Assembly (NCBI GenBank): GCA_036163455.1
Contig: JAYZKL010000054.1
Span: forward strand, 1 to 44,775
Origin: GCA-2701705 sp036163455
GTDB lineage: Bacteria; Pseudomonadota; Gammaproteobacteria; GCA-002705445; GCA-002716945
Direction: 5' to 3'
Length of the DNA stretch: 44,775 nt
The notes below the pieces were generated by a model. The model searched no databases, was not told the origin of the DNA, and saw only the letters and a list, made by a program, of their open reading frames with translations. Shown one piece after another: positions 15,405 to 24,055 of this stretch (positions are counted from its first letter, which is position 1; each line of letters starts with the position of its first letter). The translations under genes were made by a program, and so were the position numbers.

Positions 15405-16521
15405 TTATAATCCAGCCTTTAAACTTGCTTCTATAAATTGATCTAACTCTCCATCAAGAACAGCTTGGGTATTACCAGTTTCGTGCTTAGTTCTCAAATC
15501 CTTAACCCTTGAGTCATCAAGTATATATGATCTTATTTGACTGCCCCATCCTATATCAGACTTTTCTGATTCAATTTTATTCTTAAGGGCATTTTGTTTT
15601 TCAATCTCATATAAATATAGTTTAGCACGTAGTTGCTTTAATGCGCTTTCTTTGTTTTTATGTTGTGAACGACTATTTTGGCATTGAACAACAATTTTAG
15701 TAGGTATGTGGGTAATTCTTACTGCTGATTCTGTAGTATTAACATGCTGTCCTCCAGCTCCACTAGCTCTATATACATCAACTCGTATATCTGCTGGATT
15801 TATTTCTATATTTAAATCATCCTCAATTTGTGGATATACAAAGATTGATGCAAAAGATGTATGTCTACGACTTCCTGAATCAAATGGAGATTTTCTTACT
15901 AATCTATGTATTCCAGTTTCTGTCCTTAACCAACCAAATGCGTAGTCACCATTAATTTTAATTGTTACACTTTTATATCCAGCTACTTCTCCCTCTGAAG
16001 CTTCTGTTATCTCAGCAATAAATTTATGCCTTTCACACCATTTTAGATACATTCTCATTAGCATTGATACCCAGTCTTGAGCCTCTGTCCCTCCTGAACC
16101 TGATTGAATATCTAGGTATGCATCATATGAATCATGTTCATTTTTAAACATTTGTTTAAATTCAATTTGATAAATAAGTTCATCTGAATTTGATATCAAT
16201 TCTCTCATTTCTTTTACAAGATCACTATTTTTATCAATTAAATTATCTTTAATTAATGAATTCAGAGTATATTGAGCCATTTCAATATCATTATTTATTT
16301 TTTGCATTTCTGAAAAAGAGGATTTTAAGGCTTTAAGCTCTTTTTGAATGGTTGCTAGTTTTCTTGTATTTGTCCAAATATCTTTATCTTGTAGCTGTTG
16401 TTCTACTGCAGCTATCTTTGATGGTAGGCCATCATAGTCAAACTAACCTCCTGAGCTCAACAAATTTCTTTTCAAGCTCTTGTGCTTTATTTAATATATC
16501 TAATATATCATCGTTATTCAT
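15405..16521 (-). CDS. prfB: Peptide chain release factor 2 (programmed +1 frameshift)
   Basis: RF2 recognises UGA and UAA stops and releases the peptide. The gene is in two frames: 27 codons from the ATG at 16521 (MNNDDILDIL...ELRRLV) end at an in-frame TGA, and the +1 frame continues as DYDGLPSKIA... for 344 residues to the end, giving 371 residues (E. coli 365). The codon-recognition motif KSPFDSG and the catalytic GAGGQHVN motif are present. The join RRLV-DYD aligns with RGYL-DYD of E. coli RF2, which confirms the shift point. This is the normal autoregulatory design, not a pseudogene. It lies 2 bp after the nuclease gene and 1 bp before lysS. Confidence 0.95.
16437..16452 (-). promoter_or_regulatory. 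prfB +1 frameshift signal with a GUU slip codon
   Basis: The minus strand reads AGGAGG-TTA-GTT-TGA-C. A strong internal Shine-Dalgarno sequence sits 3 nt before the slip codon, exactly as in E. coli (AGGGGG-TAT-CTT-TGA-C). The slip codon is GTT, whereas CTT is the common one. When RF2 is scarce, the ribosome pauses at UGA and shifts +1. Confidence 0.9.
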
Positions 16522-16523
16522 AA

Positions 16524-17180
16524 TTATATTTTTTCCTCAAATAAATCTAATCTTTCAAACCATCTAGTTTGATATTCTTTTAATTCATCTGATGAAACAA
16601 CAATTTCTTCAAAATTACCATTTCTCATACATAAGAAAACCATTATGCTATCAATTTTTGTTTTGTATTGCCAATCATGAGCTATTGTATATGCAGCTAA
16701 TTGCAGAAAATGTTCATCGATTTCTTCCTTAGTTTTTCTTCTATATGATGATTTATAGTCTATCAAGAAAAGTTTCTTATTAATTACTCCAATAAGATCA
16801 ATGGTCCCTGCGTACCTATTTTTATAATGAACGGATGCCTCACTACCCCAAATCTCATCAAAATTTTTTATGCAGTTTTCTATTATGATTTTTGCAAGAC
16901 TTTCTGCTATAAGAAAGTTTTTATCTGTTTGTCTAAAATTTGTTTTACTAGAAATATAGTAATCTAAATACTGGTGCATCAAATTTCCTATTGCCATTGC
17001 ATCAAAACTAGCATTATTCATGTTTTTTTGCGTAGATACAAAGTTTGATTTTGTTGTGTTCAAAATAGAAGTTACGCTTGGAACAAGCTTATTTTCGTTT
17101 ATTTGATAATACCTAATGCCATTAATCTTACTAACATTATAATCTTTATAATCGTATTTAGATCTAAAAGTCTCAATCAT
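16524..17180 (-). CDS. PD-(D/E)XK exonuclease, MGME1-like
   Basis: The 218-residue protein has the catalytic elements of a RecB-like PD-(D/E)XK nuclease in order: a helix with IGNLMHQYLD (His69), Glu114 (GSEASV), Asp128 (AGTIDLIG), Asp141 and Lys143 (FLIDYKSS) and Gln160 (LQLAAYTIAHD). The N-terminal VPSVTSIL (33-40) and overall spacing resemble the mitochondrial single-strand exonuclease MGME1 and related phage or bacterial nucleases. It probably degrades single-stranded DNA ends. There is no signal peptide. It is packed between a merR-like gene and prfB, with gaps of 6 and 2 bp. Confidence 0.8.
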   Translation of the reverse strand: MIETFRSKYDYKDYNVSKINGIRYYQINENKLVPSVTSILNTTKSNFVSTQKNMNNASFDAMAIGNLMHQYLDYYISSKTNFRQTDKNFLIAESLAKIIIENCIKNFDEIWGSEASVHYKNRYAGTIDLIGVINKKLFLIDYKSSYRRKTKEEIDEHFLQLAAYTIAHDWQYKTKIDSIMVFLCMRNGNFEEIVVSSDELKEYQTRWFERLDLFEEKI

Positions 17181-17186
17181 TTTGGG

Positions 17187-17540
17187 TTATCTTTTTAAAA
17201 TAGATAAGATTTTTTCTAAGTCTACTGACAATTGATCTAAAATTTGCCTATCAAGATATTGATGTTGAGTCATTGTTGTTTCGCTGAGCTTATTCTTTGC
17301 TCCCTCTATCGTAAATCCTTGCTTATTTAAGAGCTCATTAATTTGAGAAACTAACATCAAATCCTTTTGTTGATAATATCTTCTATTGCCTCTTCTTTTT
17401 ATAGGTTCAAGCTGCTTAAACTCTTGTTCCCAATACCTCAATACATGAGATTTTATACCATAAATTTTAGATACCTCGCCAATAGTAAAATATCTTTTAT
17501 TTGGTATATTTATTGATGTATCACTATTTGTCTCCATCAT
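17187..17540 (-). CDS. MerR-family transcriptional regulator
   Basis: The 117-residue protein has a MerR-type winged helix at the N terminus (YFTIGEVSKIYGIKSHVLRYWEQEF, about 17-41, then RRGNRRYY) and a short C-terminal helix. It has no metal-binding cysteines. A MerR-like gene of this size directly after ihfA is a conserved arrangement in many proteobacteria; its targets are not known to me. Its start overlaps the end of ihfA by 17 bp. Two ATG codons are adjacent (residues 1 and 2), and either could be used. Confidence 0.88.
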   Translation of the reverse strand: MMETNSDTSINIPNKRYFTIGEVSKIYGIKSHVLRYWEQEFKQLEPIKRRGNRRYYQQKDLMLVSQINELLNKQGFTIEGAKNKLSETTMTQHQYLDRQILDQLSVDLEKILSILKR

Positions 17541-17820
17541 AAGCTTCCAATTGAGATTTTAATTTAAGTCCAGATTTAAAAGTTACTACTCTTCGTTCAC
17601 TAATAACCACTTTTTCTCCAGTTTTTGGGTTTCTTCCAGGTCGTGGTTTTTTATTTCTTAAAATAAAGTTGCCAAATCCAGAAAATTTAATGTCTTCACC
17701 CCTTTCAAGAGTACATTTAATTATTTCAAAAAATTCTTCAACAAGTTCCTTAGCTTCTCTTTTGTTTAAACCAACTTCAGTATGTATTGTGTCTATTAAA
17801 GAGTTTTTAGTAATAGTCAT
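17524..17820 (-). CDS. ihfA: Integration host factor subunit alpha
   Basis: IHF-alpha pairs with IHF-beta to bend DNA sharply. The 98-residue protein has the HU/IHF fold with GEDIKFSGFGNF (41-52) and the DNA-intercalating arm RPGRNPKTGE (60-69), in which Pro65 is the intercalating proline, and the alpha-type ending ERRVVTFKSGLKLK. It begins immediately after the pheT stop, the standard pheS-pheT-ihfA arrangement. Confidence 0.95.
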   Translation of the reverse strand: MTITKNSLIDTIHTEVGLNKREAKELVEEFFEIIKCTLERGEDIKFSGFGNFILRNKKPRPGRNPKTGEKVVISERRVVTFKSGLKLKSQLEAYDGDK

Positions 17821-19845
17821 TTATGTTCTCAGTTGTGCATCAAATTTCTTTTGTAATAATTCAAGTATCTTAGTCACTGAAAGGTTTACATCTGCATCTA
17901 CAAGCGTGGCACTTTTATTTTGAAAATGAAGTTCAAGTGATAAACTTTTTTTAGTTGAATCAAATGTACGGTCATAGAAAACATCATTAATCTTAATATA
18001 TATCAAATATTTATAACTCTGTCTTGTTATAATATCTATTATATCTGTTCCAGGGATTTTATCATCTATTAAAATAGTTAAATCTCTGCGTATTTTAGGA
18101 AACTGAGAAATTGGAGCATATTTTATATTTTCAGGAAAAAGGTCTTGATTTAGAATAATTTCAAAAGCAAAAAGTTTATTTTCTACCGACTCCTTAGCAC
18201 ACAACAAATTTGAAATTTGTCCACAAATTCCAATTTGCTTATTATTCTGAATTATATTTGCTTGAATTTCGCTATTAAGAAATTTAGATATATTGGTCTT
18301 TCTAAGAACAATATTCGGCAATATGGATATCAAATCTCCTTTTAGATCAAAAAAATCAAGTGCCTTTGAATCAACTTTGAGTGAAGATTCTGAACTTTGT
18401 CCTGAAATCAAGCCCGAGAGAGTATCTATCTCAAATATCTTGCCAGCGCTATTTTTCTGATAAGTCTTACCTATCTCAAATACCTTTATGTCTTTCTGTT
18501 GTCTGTTAGCATTATATTGATAAGTTCTCACTAAACTTGGTAACAATGAAACTCGCATTTCTGCTTTATCTTCTGAAATAGGGTTTTGAATTATATTTAT
18601 TGATTTATTAGAGACAAATTCTCTCTGATAGTCTTTTGGCAGAAAACTATAAGACTTTATTTCATTATAACCCCTTGATATTAATAAAGAAGAAACCTTA
18701 TTGGTTGGAAATATTTCTGTTTTTATTTTTTTATTAAGGATGCCTGTCGAAGGAATTTGGGCTTTAAACTGATCAAACCCAATTATTCTAGCTATTTCTT
18801 CAATTAAATCATATTCATTACTAATATCAAACCTATAGGATGGGATAGTAATGTTAAACTTCTCCTTAGATTGCTTGTAAGCAAATCCTAAATATTTAAA
18901 TATATCTCTGATTTCTGAATTACCTATTTTCTTTCCCAAAATTCTATAAACTTGCTTAGTATTAAAAACAATTTTATTATTTTTAGATTTATCTAAAGAT
19001 TTATCTAAATAGTTATAAATTTTTATGTCCTGATATGTAGTATATTTCTTTATAAAATATATAACTCTTGATAGCACATATTTATGGGATAATGGATCTA
19101 CCCCTCTTTCAAACCTATAAGAAGAATCAGTTTGTATTCTATATTCTTTAGAAGCGCTTCTTATAAGTTCTGGTAGAAAGTGAGCGCATTCAATAATTAT
19201 ATTTTTTGAAGATTTGGTTACAGCTGAATTTTTTGAACCAATAATTCCAGCTATTGCATGCACTTTAGATTTATCAGCAATAACAGGCGTGCTTTCTTTT
19301 AAAGCATATTTTTTGTCATTTAAACTATCTATTATTTCATTTTTTTTACTGAATCTAACATTTAATTTTCCATCTAAAGTATCATTATCAAATGCATGAA
19401 AAGGTTGTCCCAACTCAACCATCACATAATTTAATATATCAACTATTAAGTTTATAGAGGTTATTCCGCAGCTCTCTAACCTACCCCTTATTAAACTTGG
19501 AGTCTTAGTTCTATTATTAATCCCATTGATTGTAAGGCACGTATAGTGTGGTGATATTTTTTTATTAACTGATTTAATAATTTGATTAGACTTTTTTATA
19601 TTTATATTGGATGCTTTTGGAGCTAAAATCTTTTGTCTATATGCAGCTGATAGATCTCTTGCAATTCCAAAAACAGATAAACAATCTGATCTATTCGGAG
19701 TAATATCTATATCAATTATAAATCCATGTTTAGATGTTTTGGAGTTTGATACTTCAAGCCCAATAGAGGTTAATTTTTCACACAGCTTGTTGTTTGACGG
19801 AGTTTTTGGCAGTATTTCTTTTAGCCATTGGATATTTAATTTCAT
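17821..19845 (-). CDS. pheT: Phenylalanyl-tRNA synthetase beta subunit, lacking the EMAP-like domain
   Basis: The beta subunit forms a tetramer with PheS and carries the editing and anticodon-binding parts. At 674 residues it is about 120 shorter than E. coli PheT (795). The N terminus (MKLNIQWLKEILPKTPS, SIGLEVSNSK) runs straight from about residue 39 into FIIDIDITPNRSDCLS, skipping the residues that form the EMAP-II-like OB fold for tRNA binding (about 39-150 in E. coli). The B3/B4 editing region (YTCLTINGI, RYERGVDP near 250-258), the B5 domain and the C-terminal ferredoxin-like anticodon-binding domain are present. Reading is continuous, so this is a clean in-frame deletion. It overlaps pheS by one base (TAATG). 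Confidence 0.95.
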   Translation of the reverse strand: MKLNIQWLKEILPKTPSNNKLCEKLTSIGLEVSNSKTSKHGFIIDIDITPNRSDCLSVFGIARDLSAAYRQKILAPKASNINIKKSNQIIKSVNKKISPHYTCLTINGINNRTKTPSLIRGRLESCGITSINLIVDILNYVMVELGQPFHAFDNDTLDGKLNVRFSKKNEIIDSLNDKKYALKESTPVIADKSKVHAIAGIIGSKNSAVTKSSKNIIIECAHFLPELIRSASKEYRIQTDSSYRFERGVDPLSHKYVLSRVIYFIKKYTTYQDIKIYNYLDKSLDKSKNNKIVFNTKQVYRILGKKIGNSEIRDIFKYLGFAYKQSKEKFNITIPSYRFDISNEYDLIEEIARIIGFDQFKAQIPSTGILNKKIKTEIFPTNKVSSLLISRGYNEIKSYSFLPKDYQREFVSNKSINIIQNPISEDKAEMRVSLLPSLVRTYQYNANRQQKDIKVFEIGKTYQKNSAGKIFEIDTLSGLISGQSSESSLKVDSKALDFFDLKGDLISILPNIVLRKTNISKFLNSEIQANIIQNNKQIGICGQISNLLCAKESVENKLFAFEIILNQDLFPENIKYAPISQFPKIRRDLTILIDDKIPGTDIIDIITRQSYKYLIYIKINDVFYDRTFDSTKKSLSLELHFQNKSATLVDADVNLSVTKILELLQKKFDAQLRT

Positions 19846-20846
19846 TATCTTAAGACACTAAATTGAGATAAAAATGTTATATCATTATCAAAAAATACTT
19901 TTAAGTCACTGATACTGTATTTAAGCATTGCAAGTCTTTCAACTCCAAGGCCAAAAGCAAAACCAGAGAAATCTTTATGATTTATACCTACGTTTTTTAG
20001 TACATTTGGATGGACCATCCCACAACCCAAGACTTCTAACCATTTATTTTTAAATTTAATATCAATTTCAGCAGAAGGCTCTGTAAATGGAAAATAAGAA
20101 GGTCTAAATCTAATTTCTATTTTTTTATTATTAAAAAATTCTTGTAAAAAATTTGTTAATAATCCTTTTAGATGACAAAAATTAACATTTTCATCTACAT
20201 ATAATCCTTCAACTTGATGAAACATTGGAGAATGCGTAGGATCAGAGTCACATCTGTAAACTTTTCCAGGGGTCATAATTTTAATTGGAGGTTTTTCATT
20301 TAACATTGTATGAATTTGGACAGATGATGTATGAGTTCTAAGAAGCATTTGATCTGTCAAATAAAATGTGTCATGCATATCTCGTGCAGGGTGATTTTTA
20401 GGAATATTAAGAGCTTCAAAATTAAAAAAATCATTTTCAATTTCTGGGCCAGTCGCTGTTACAAAACCAAAATTTAATAAAACTTTTTCAATTAAGTCAA
20501 TCGTTAAACTTATAGGATGTCTAGAACCATAACCAATATTTTTTCCAGGCAAACTAATATCAAAAAAATTTGATGGGGTAGTTTGTAAATTTTGGTTCTT
20601 CTTTTTAATAATTTCAGCATCAAGCAATGATGATATTTCTGATTTTATTATATTAAGATCTTGGCCATGTTTTTTTCGATCTTCAATATTTAATTCTTTA
20701 ATTTTATTAAATTCTATGGTTACTTTTCCTTTTTTTCCTAGAAATTGTGATTTAAGATTTATCAAATCATTATAGGAGGTGCATGCTCCCAATTTATCTT
20801 TAAATTCTGTGATTAAAAAAGAAAATTTTTTACTCAAAGATGTCAA
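19845..20846 (-). CDS. pheS: Phenylalanyl-tRNA synthetase alpha subunit
   Basis: PheS contains the class II catalytic core. The 333-residue protein has an N-terminal coiled-coil (about 1-90), motif 2 VYRCDSDPTHSPMFHQVEGL, and motif 3 GFAFGLGVERLAML near the C terminus. It is full length. It starts 4 bp after rplT, so the pheM leader peptide and attenuator that control pheST in E. coli are absent; expression must follow the upstream ribosomal-protein transcript. Confidence 0.97.
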   Translation of the reverse strand: MTSLSKKFSFLITEFKDKLGACTSYNDLINLKSQFLGKKGKVTIEFNKIKELNIEDRKKHGQDLNIIKSEISSLLDAEIIKKKNQNLQTTPSNFFDISLPGKNIGYGSRHPISLTIDLIEKVLLNFGFVTATGPEIENDFFNFEALNIPKNHPARDMHDTFYLTDQMLLRTHTSSVQIHTMLNEKPPIKIMTPGKVYRCDSDPTHSPMFHQVEGLYVDENVNFCHLKGLLTNFLQEFFNNKKIEIRFRPSYFPFTEPSAEIDIKFKNKWLEVLGCGMVHPNVLKNVGINHKDFSGFAFGLGVERLAMLKYSISDLKVFFDNDITFLSQFSVLR

Positions 20847-20850
20847 TGTA

Positions 20851-21204
20851 TTAGTTTTCTTTTGTTAATGATTTCACGAGTGCTGAAAAATTTTGAGTAT
20901 TGTTCATTGCTAAGTCAGCAAGCATTTTTCTGTTAAGGATTATATTTGATTTTTTTAGACTATTGATAAGTTGGCTATACGATATATTGTTTTGCCTTGC
21001 AGCTGCATTAATTTTAGAAATCCATAATGAACGAAACTCTCTTTTCTTTTGTTTTCGGTCACGATAGGCATACTGGCCAGCTTTAATTACTGCTTGCTTA
21101 GCTACTCTAAAAACCCTACTTCTTGCTCCTCTATATCCTTTGGCAAGCTTAAGTATTTTTTTATGTTTTGAATGTGCTACTACGCCACGTTTTACTCTAG
21201 CCAT
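20851..21204 (-). CDS. rplT: 50S ribosomal protein L20
   Basis: L20 is an early 23S rRNA assembly protein and, in E. coli, the repressor of its own operon. The 117-residue protein has the basic N-terminal extension (MARVKRGVVAHSKHKKILKLA) and the RSLWISKINAAAR helix typical of the family. It lies 11 bp after rpmI. Confidence 0.98.
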   Translation of the reverse strand: MARVKRGVVAHSKHKKILKLAKGYRGARSRVFRVAKQAVIKAGQYAYRDRKQKKREFRSLWISKINAAARQNNISYSQLINSLKKSNIILNRKMLADLAMNNTQNFSALVKSLTKEN

Positions 21205-21215
21205 AACTCTCTCTT

Positions 21216-21410
21216 TTAATAAGGTAACATTCTTTTAACTAATGCCGTATCTGCTTTACTTATAACTGCATCATCCCTAAGGTGCCTTTTTCTTTTTGTG
21301 CTTTTTTTTGTGAGGATATGTCTACGATGAGATTGTGCTCTCTTAAATCCCCCAGATGGTGATTTTGTAAATCTCTTAGCTGCTCCTCTATTACTCTTCA
21401 TTTTTGGCAT
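21216..21410 (-). CDS. rpmI: 50S ribosomal protein L35
   Basis: The 64-residue basic protein begins MPKMKSNRGAAKRF and carries the family motif RRHILTKKSTKRKRHLR. It sits in the conserved infC-rpmI-rplT order, 44 bp after infC. Confidence 0.97.
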   Translation of the reverse strand: MPKMKSNRGAAKRFTKSPSGGFKRAQSHRRHILTKKSTKRKRHLRDDAVISKADTALVKRMLPY

Positions 21411-21454
21411 GATTTCATTCCTCTTTACTGATGCAAGCGCTAAGTATACTAGAT

Positions 21455-21970
21455 TTATTTCTTTGGCGCTATAACCATTACCATTTGTCGACCTTCAAAG
21501 GATGGTATTTGCTCAACTATACCATAATTTTCTAAATCCTTTTGTATTCTATCTAAAAAATCTCTACCTATTACCTGATGAGCAATCTCTCTTCCACGAA
21601 ACCTCATGGTTATTTTGGCTTTATCGCCACTTCCTAAAAATTTTATCAGACTCTTTAATTTTACTTGATAATCAGCTTCTTCTGTATTGGGTCTGAATTT
21701 TACTTCTTTGACATGAGTTTGCTTTTGTTTTTTCTTTGCCGAATGAGCTTTTTTTGACTGTTCAAACTTAAACTTCCCATAGTCCATAATCCTACATACA
21801 GGAGGTTTTTCATTTGGGACAATTTCTACAAGATCTAATCCTTCTTCTTCAGCCATTGTTAAAGCCTTTTTGGTTTCAACAACACCTACTTGTTTTCCAT
21901 CAGATGCTATAAGTCGAATTTCTGTAGCAAAAATTCTTGAATTCATCCTTAATCTCTTAGCGGTCGATAT
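21455..21970 (-). CDS. infC: Translation initiation factor IF-3, with an AUA start
   Basis: IF-3 keeps the 30S subunit free and checks the start codon and initiator tRNA. The first ATG (21946) gives 163 residues beginning MNSRIFATEIRL, but similarity to E. coli IF-3 continues upstream in frame: STAKRLRMNSRIFATEIRL aligns without gaps with QTARPNRINGEIRAQEVRL. The only sensible start there is ATA at 21968-21970, 7 nt after an AGGAG sequence that overlaps the thrS stop. That gives 171 residues. Rare AUU/AUC/AUA starts are known in infC and let IF-3 repress its own translation. EGRQMVMVIAPKK ends the protein. Confidence 0.93.
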   Translation of the reverse strand: MSTAKRLRMNSRIFATEIRLIASDGKQVGVVETKKALTMAEEEGLDLVEIVPNEKPPVCRIMDYGKFKFEQSKKAHSAKKKQKQTHVKEVKFRPNTEEADYQVKLKSLIKFLGSGDKAKITMRFRGREIAHQVIGRDFLDRIQKDLENYGIVEQIPSFEGRQMVMVIAPKK

Positions 21971-21980
21971 AACTTTTCTC

Positions 21981-23891
21981 CTATTTTAGTAGCTTAGATT
22001 TATCAGAGACCAATTTTTCTAAATTGGTGATAAAGTCCTCAATTTTAATTGAACCTAAATCTTCGCCAGTTCTAGTTCTAACTGAAACCTCATTTTTAGA
22101 AGCTTCCCTATCACCTATTATAACCAAATAAGGAATCCTTTTAAGGGTATGTTCTCTAATTTTGTAACTAATTTTCTCATTCCTCAAGTCTATGGCTGGT
22201 CTAAATGAATGGTTTTTTAATAATTTAAGTAATTCTTCGCAGGCTTCCTCCTGCTGTTTTGTAATATTCATAATAACCATTTGTGTCGGAGCCAACCACA
22301 AAGGCAAATCTCCTGAATATTCTTCAAGCAAGATACCAACAAATCTTTCTAATGAACCAAGTATAGCTCTATGTATCATAACTGGATTCTCTTTTTCACC
22401 TTTTTCGTTAATAAAATATGCATCTAATCGAGCTGGCATAGAAAAATCTAACTGTATTGTTCCAAGCTGCCAAACTCTCCCAAGTGAATCCTTAAGGGAA
22501 AAGTCTATTTTAGGGCCATAAAATGCACCATCCCCTTCATTCAACGCCCACTTAATTTTCTTGCTATCTAGAGCTTGTTTAAGTGATTCTTCAGATTTAT
22601 CCCATATTGATTCATCGCCAACTCTAAGTTCAGGCCTTGTAGAGAGTTCTACTTTTACATTGGAAAATCCAAAGTCTTTATAGATTTGATATATATTTTC
22701 AATTTGTTTTTTTATTTCTACTTCAATTTGATTTGTAGTACAAAAAATGTGCGCATCATCTTGAGTAAAGGCTCTTATCCTCATTAAGCCGTGCAAAGTT
22801 CCAGAAGGTTCATTTCTATGAACAAGTCCGAATTCAGCTAATTTAATGGGTAAATCTTTATAGCTTTTTAAGCCTTGGTTATAAATTTGTACATGGCCAG
22901 GGCAACTCATAGGTTTAATTGCATATTCTCTATTTTCTGAAGATACATCAAAAATAAGATCTGAAAACTTATCCAAATGTCCAGATTTTTTCCAAAGAGT
23001 TTTGTCTAGTATTTGTGGTGTATTAATGATTTGATAATTGTTCTCGCTTAAAAAATCTGTAATATACTGCTTAATTAAATTAAATATAATCCACCCCTGA
23101 TTGTGCCAAAAAACCATACCTGGAGATTCCTCCTGAAAATGGAACAAATTAAGTTTCTTGCCAAGTTTTCGATGGTCTCTTTTCTCAGCCTCTTCAAGTT
23201 GATGTAAATAATTATCTAGTGCTTCTTTATCATTCCAAGCAGTCCCATATATGCGCTGTAAAGCTTGATTTTTTGAATCTCCTTTCCAATATGAGCCAGA
23301 TACTTTAGTCAGTTTAAATGCTTTTAAATGTCTCGTATTGGTTAAATGTGGCCCTCTGCACATATCAATATATTCTTCATGATGATAGATAGCGATAATT
23401 TCATCATTCGGAATTTCATCAATTAATTTTAATTTAAAATCTTCTTTACGATTTGTAAAAACTTCAATTGCTTTTTTTCTATCTACCACTTCTCGTTTGA
23501 CAATATATTTTTTTGTTACTAATTTTTTCATTAATGACTCTATCTTCTCTAATTCCTTTTCAGAAATAGAATTTTCAGAATAAATATCATAATAAAAACC
23601 ATTTTCAATTACAGGTCCTATTGCCATTTTTACATCAGGATAAAGTTGTTTAATTGCGTGACCAAAAACATGTGCACAAGTATGTCTTATAATTTCTAGA
23701 CCCTCTTTATCAGAATTCTTAATTAGTTGAATTGTGCAATTTTCATTAATAATATTACTTAAATCAACAAGCCGGTTATTAATTTTAGCCGCAACAACGT
23801 TATCAATATCAAAGTTTGAACCTATTATATCCTCAATAGATTGATTTTCTTTAATTGATATATTTTTATTATCTATAATAATATCTAGCAT
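21981..23891 (-). CDS. thrS: Threonyl-tRNA synthetase
   Basis: ThrRS charges tRNA-Thr and edits mischarged Ser-tRNA. The 636-residue protein has an N-terminal TGS domain (about 1-61), an editing domain with the HxxxH motif HTCAHVFGHA, the class II core with Zn ligands (Cys in MSCPGHVQIY and downstream histidines), and a C-terminal anticodon-binding domain. It heads the thrS-infC-rpmI-rplT-pheS-pheT cluster. Only 13 nt separate its start from the 3' end of tRNA-Val, so the long thrS operator leader that mimics tRNA-Thr in E. coli cannot be present. The ribosome binding site is weak (AAAAGAA). Confidence 0.97.
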   Translation of the reverse strand: MLDIIIDNKNISIKENQSIEDIIGSNFDIDNVVAAKINNRLVDLSNIINENCTIQLIKNSDKEGLEIIRHTCAHVFGHAIKQLYPDVKMAIGPVIENGFYYDIYSENSISEKELEKIESLMKKLVTKKYIVKREVVDRKKAIEVFTNRKEDFKLKLIDEIPNDEIIAIYHHEEYIDMCRGPHLTNTRHLKAFKLTKVSGSYWKGDSKNQALQRIYGTAWNDKEALDNYLHQLEEAEKRDHRKLGKKLNLFHFQEESPGMVFWHNQGWIIFNLIKQYITDFLSENNYQIINTPQILDKTLWKKSGHLDKFSDLIFDVSSENREYAIKPMSCPGHVQIYNQGLKSYKDLPIKLAEFGLVHRNEPSGTLHGLMRIRAFTQDDAHIFCTTNQIEVEIKKQIENIYQIYKDFGFSNVKVELSTRPELRVGDESIWDKSEESLKQALDSKKIKWALNEGDGAFYGPKIDFSLKDSLGRVWQLGTIQLDFSMPARLDAYFINEKGEKENPVMIHRAILGSLERFVGILLEEYSGDLPLWLAPTQMVIMNITKQQEEACEELLKLLKNHSFRPAIDLRNEKISYKIREHTLKRIPYLVIIGDREASKNEVSVRTRTGEDLGSIKIEDFITNLEKLVSDKSKLLK

Positions 23892-23904
23892 AATATAATT
23901 CTTT

Positions 23905-23978
23905 TAGGCACGATTGGGTTCGAACCAACGACCTCCACCATGTCAAGGTGGCGCTCTAACCAGCTGAGCTACGCGCCT
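23905..23978 (-). tRNA. tRNA-Val (GAC)
   Basis: The 74-nt cloverleaf has a 7-bp acceptor stem (AGGCGCG/CGTGCCT with one G.U), a D arm GCTC...GAGC, an anticodon stem CCACC/GGTGG with loop TTGACAT (anticodon GAC), and a T arm GTTGG-TTCGAAC-CCAAT. The 3' CCA is not encoded; the gene ends in discriminator A followed by AAAG. It lies on the same strand directly upstream of thrS, so tRNA processing may set the 5' end of the thrS mRNA. I see no strong promoter in the 77 bp before it. Confidence 0.95.
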
Positions 23979-24055
23979 AAATTATGTAAAAATTAACACG
24001 GCGATAACTGTTTCTCAAGCTGTTTTCTGTCTATAAAGTTTTTTAACCTCACTCA

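Noticed and set aside
15405..16521. prfB as a frameshifted pseudogene
   Set aside because: The break lies exactly at the conserved programmed site with Shine-Dalgarno, slip codon and UGA-C, so it is functional recoding.
17821..19845. PheT start misplaced, hiding the N-terminal domain upstream
   Set aside because: The true N terminus (MKLNIQWLKE) is present and overlaps the pheS stop; the missing part is internal.
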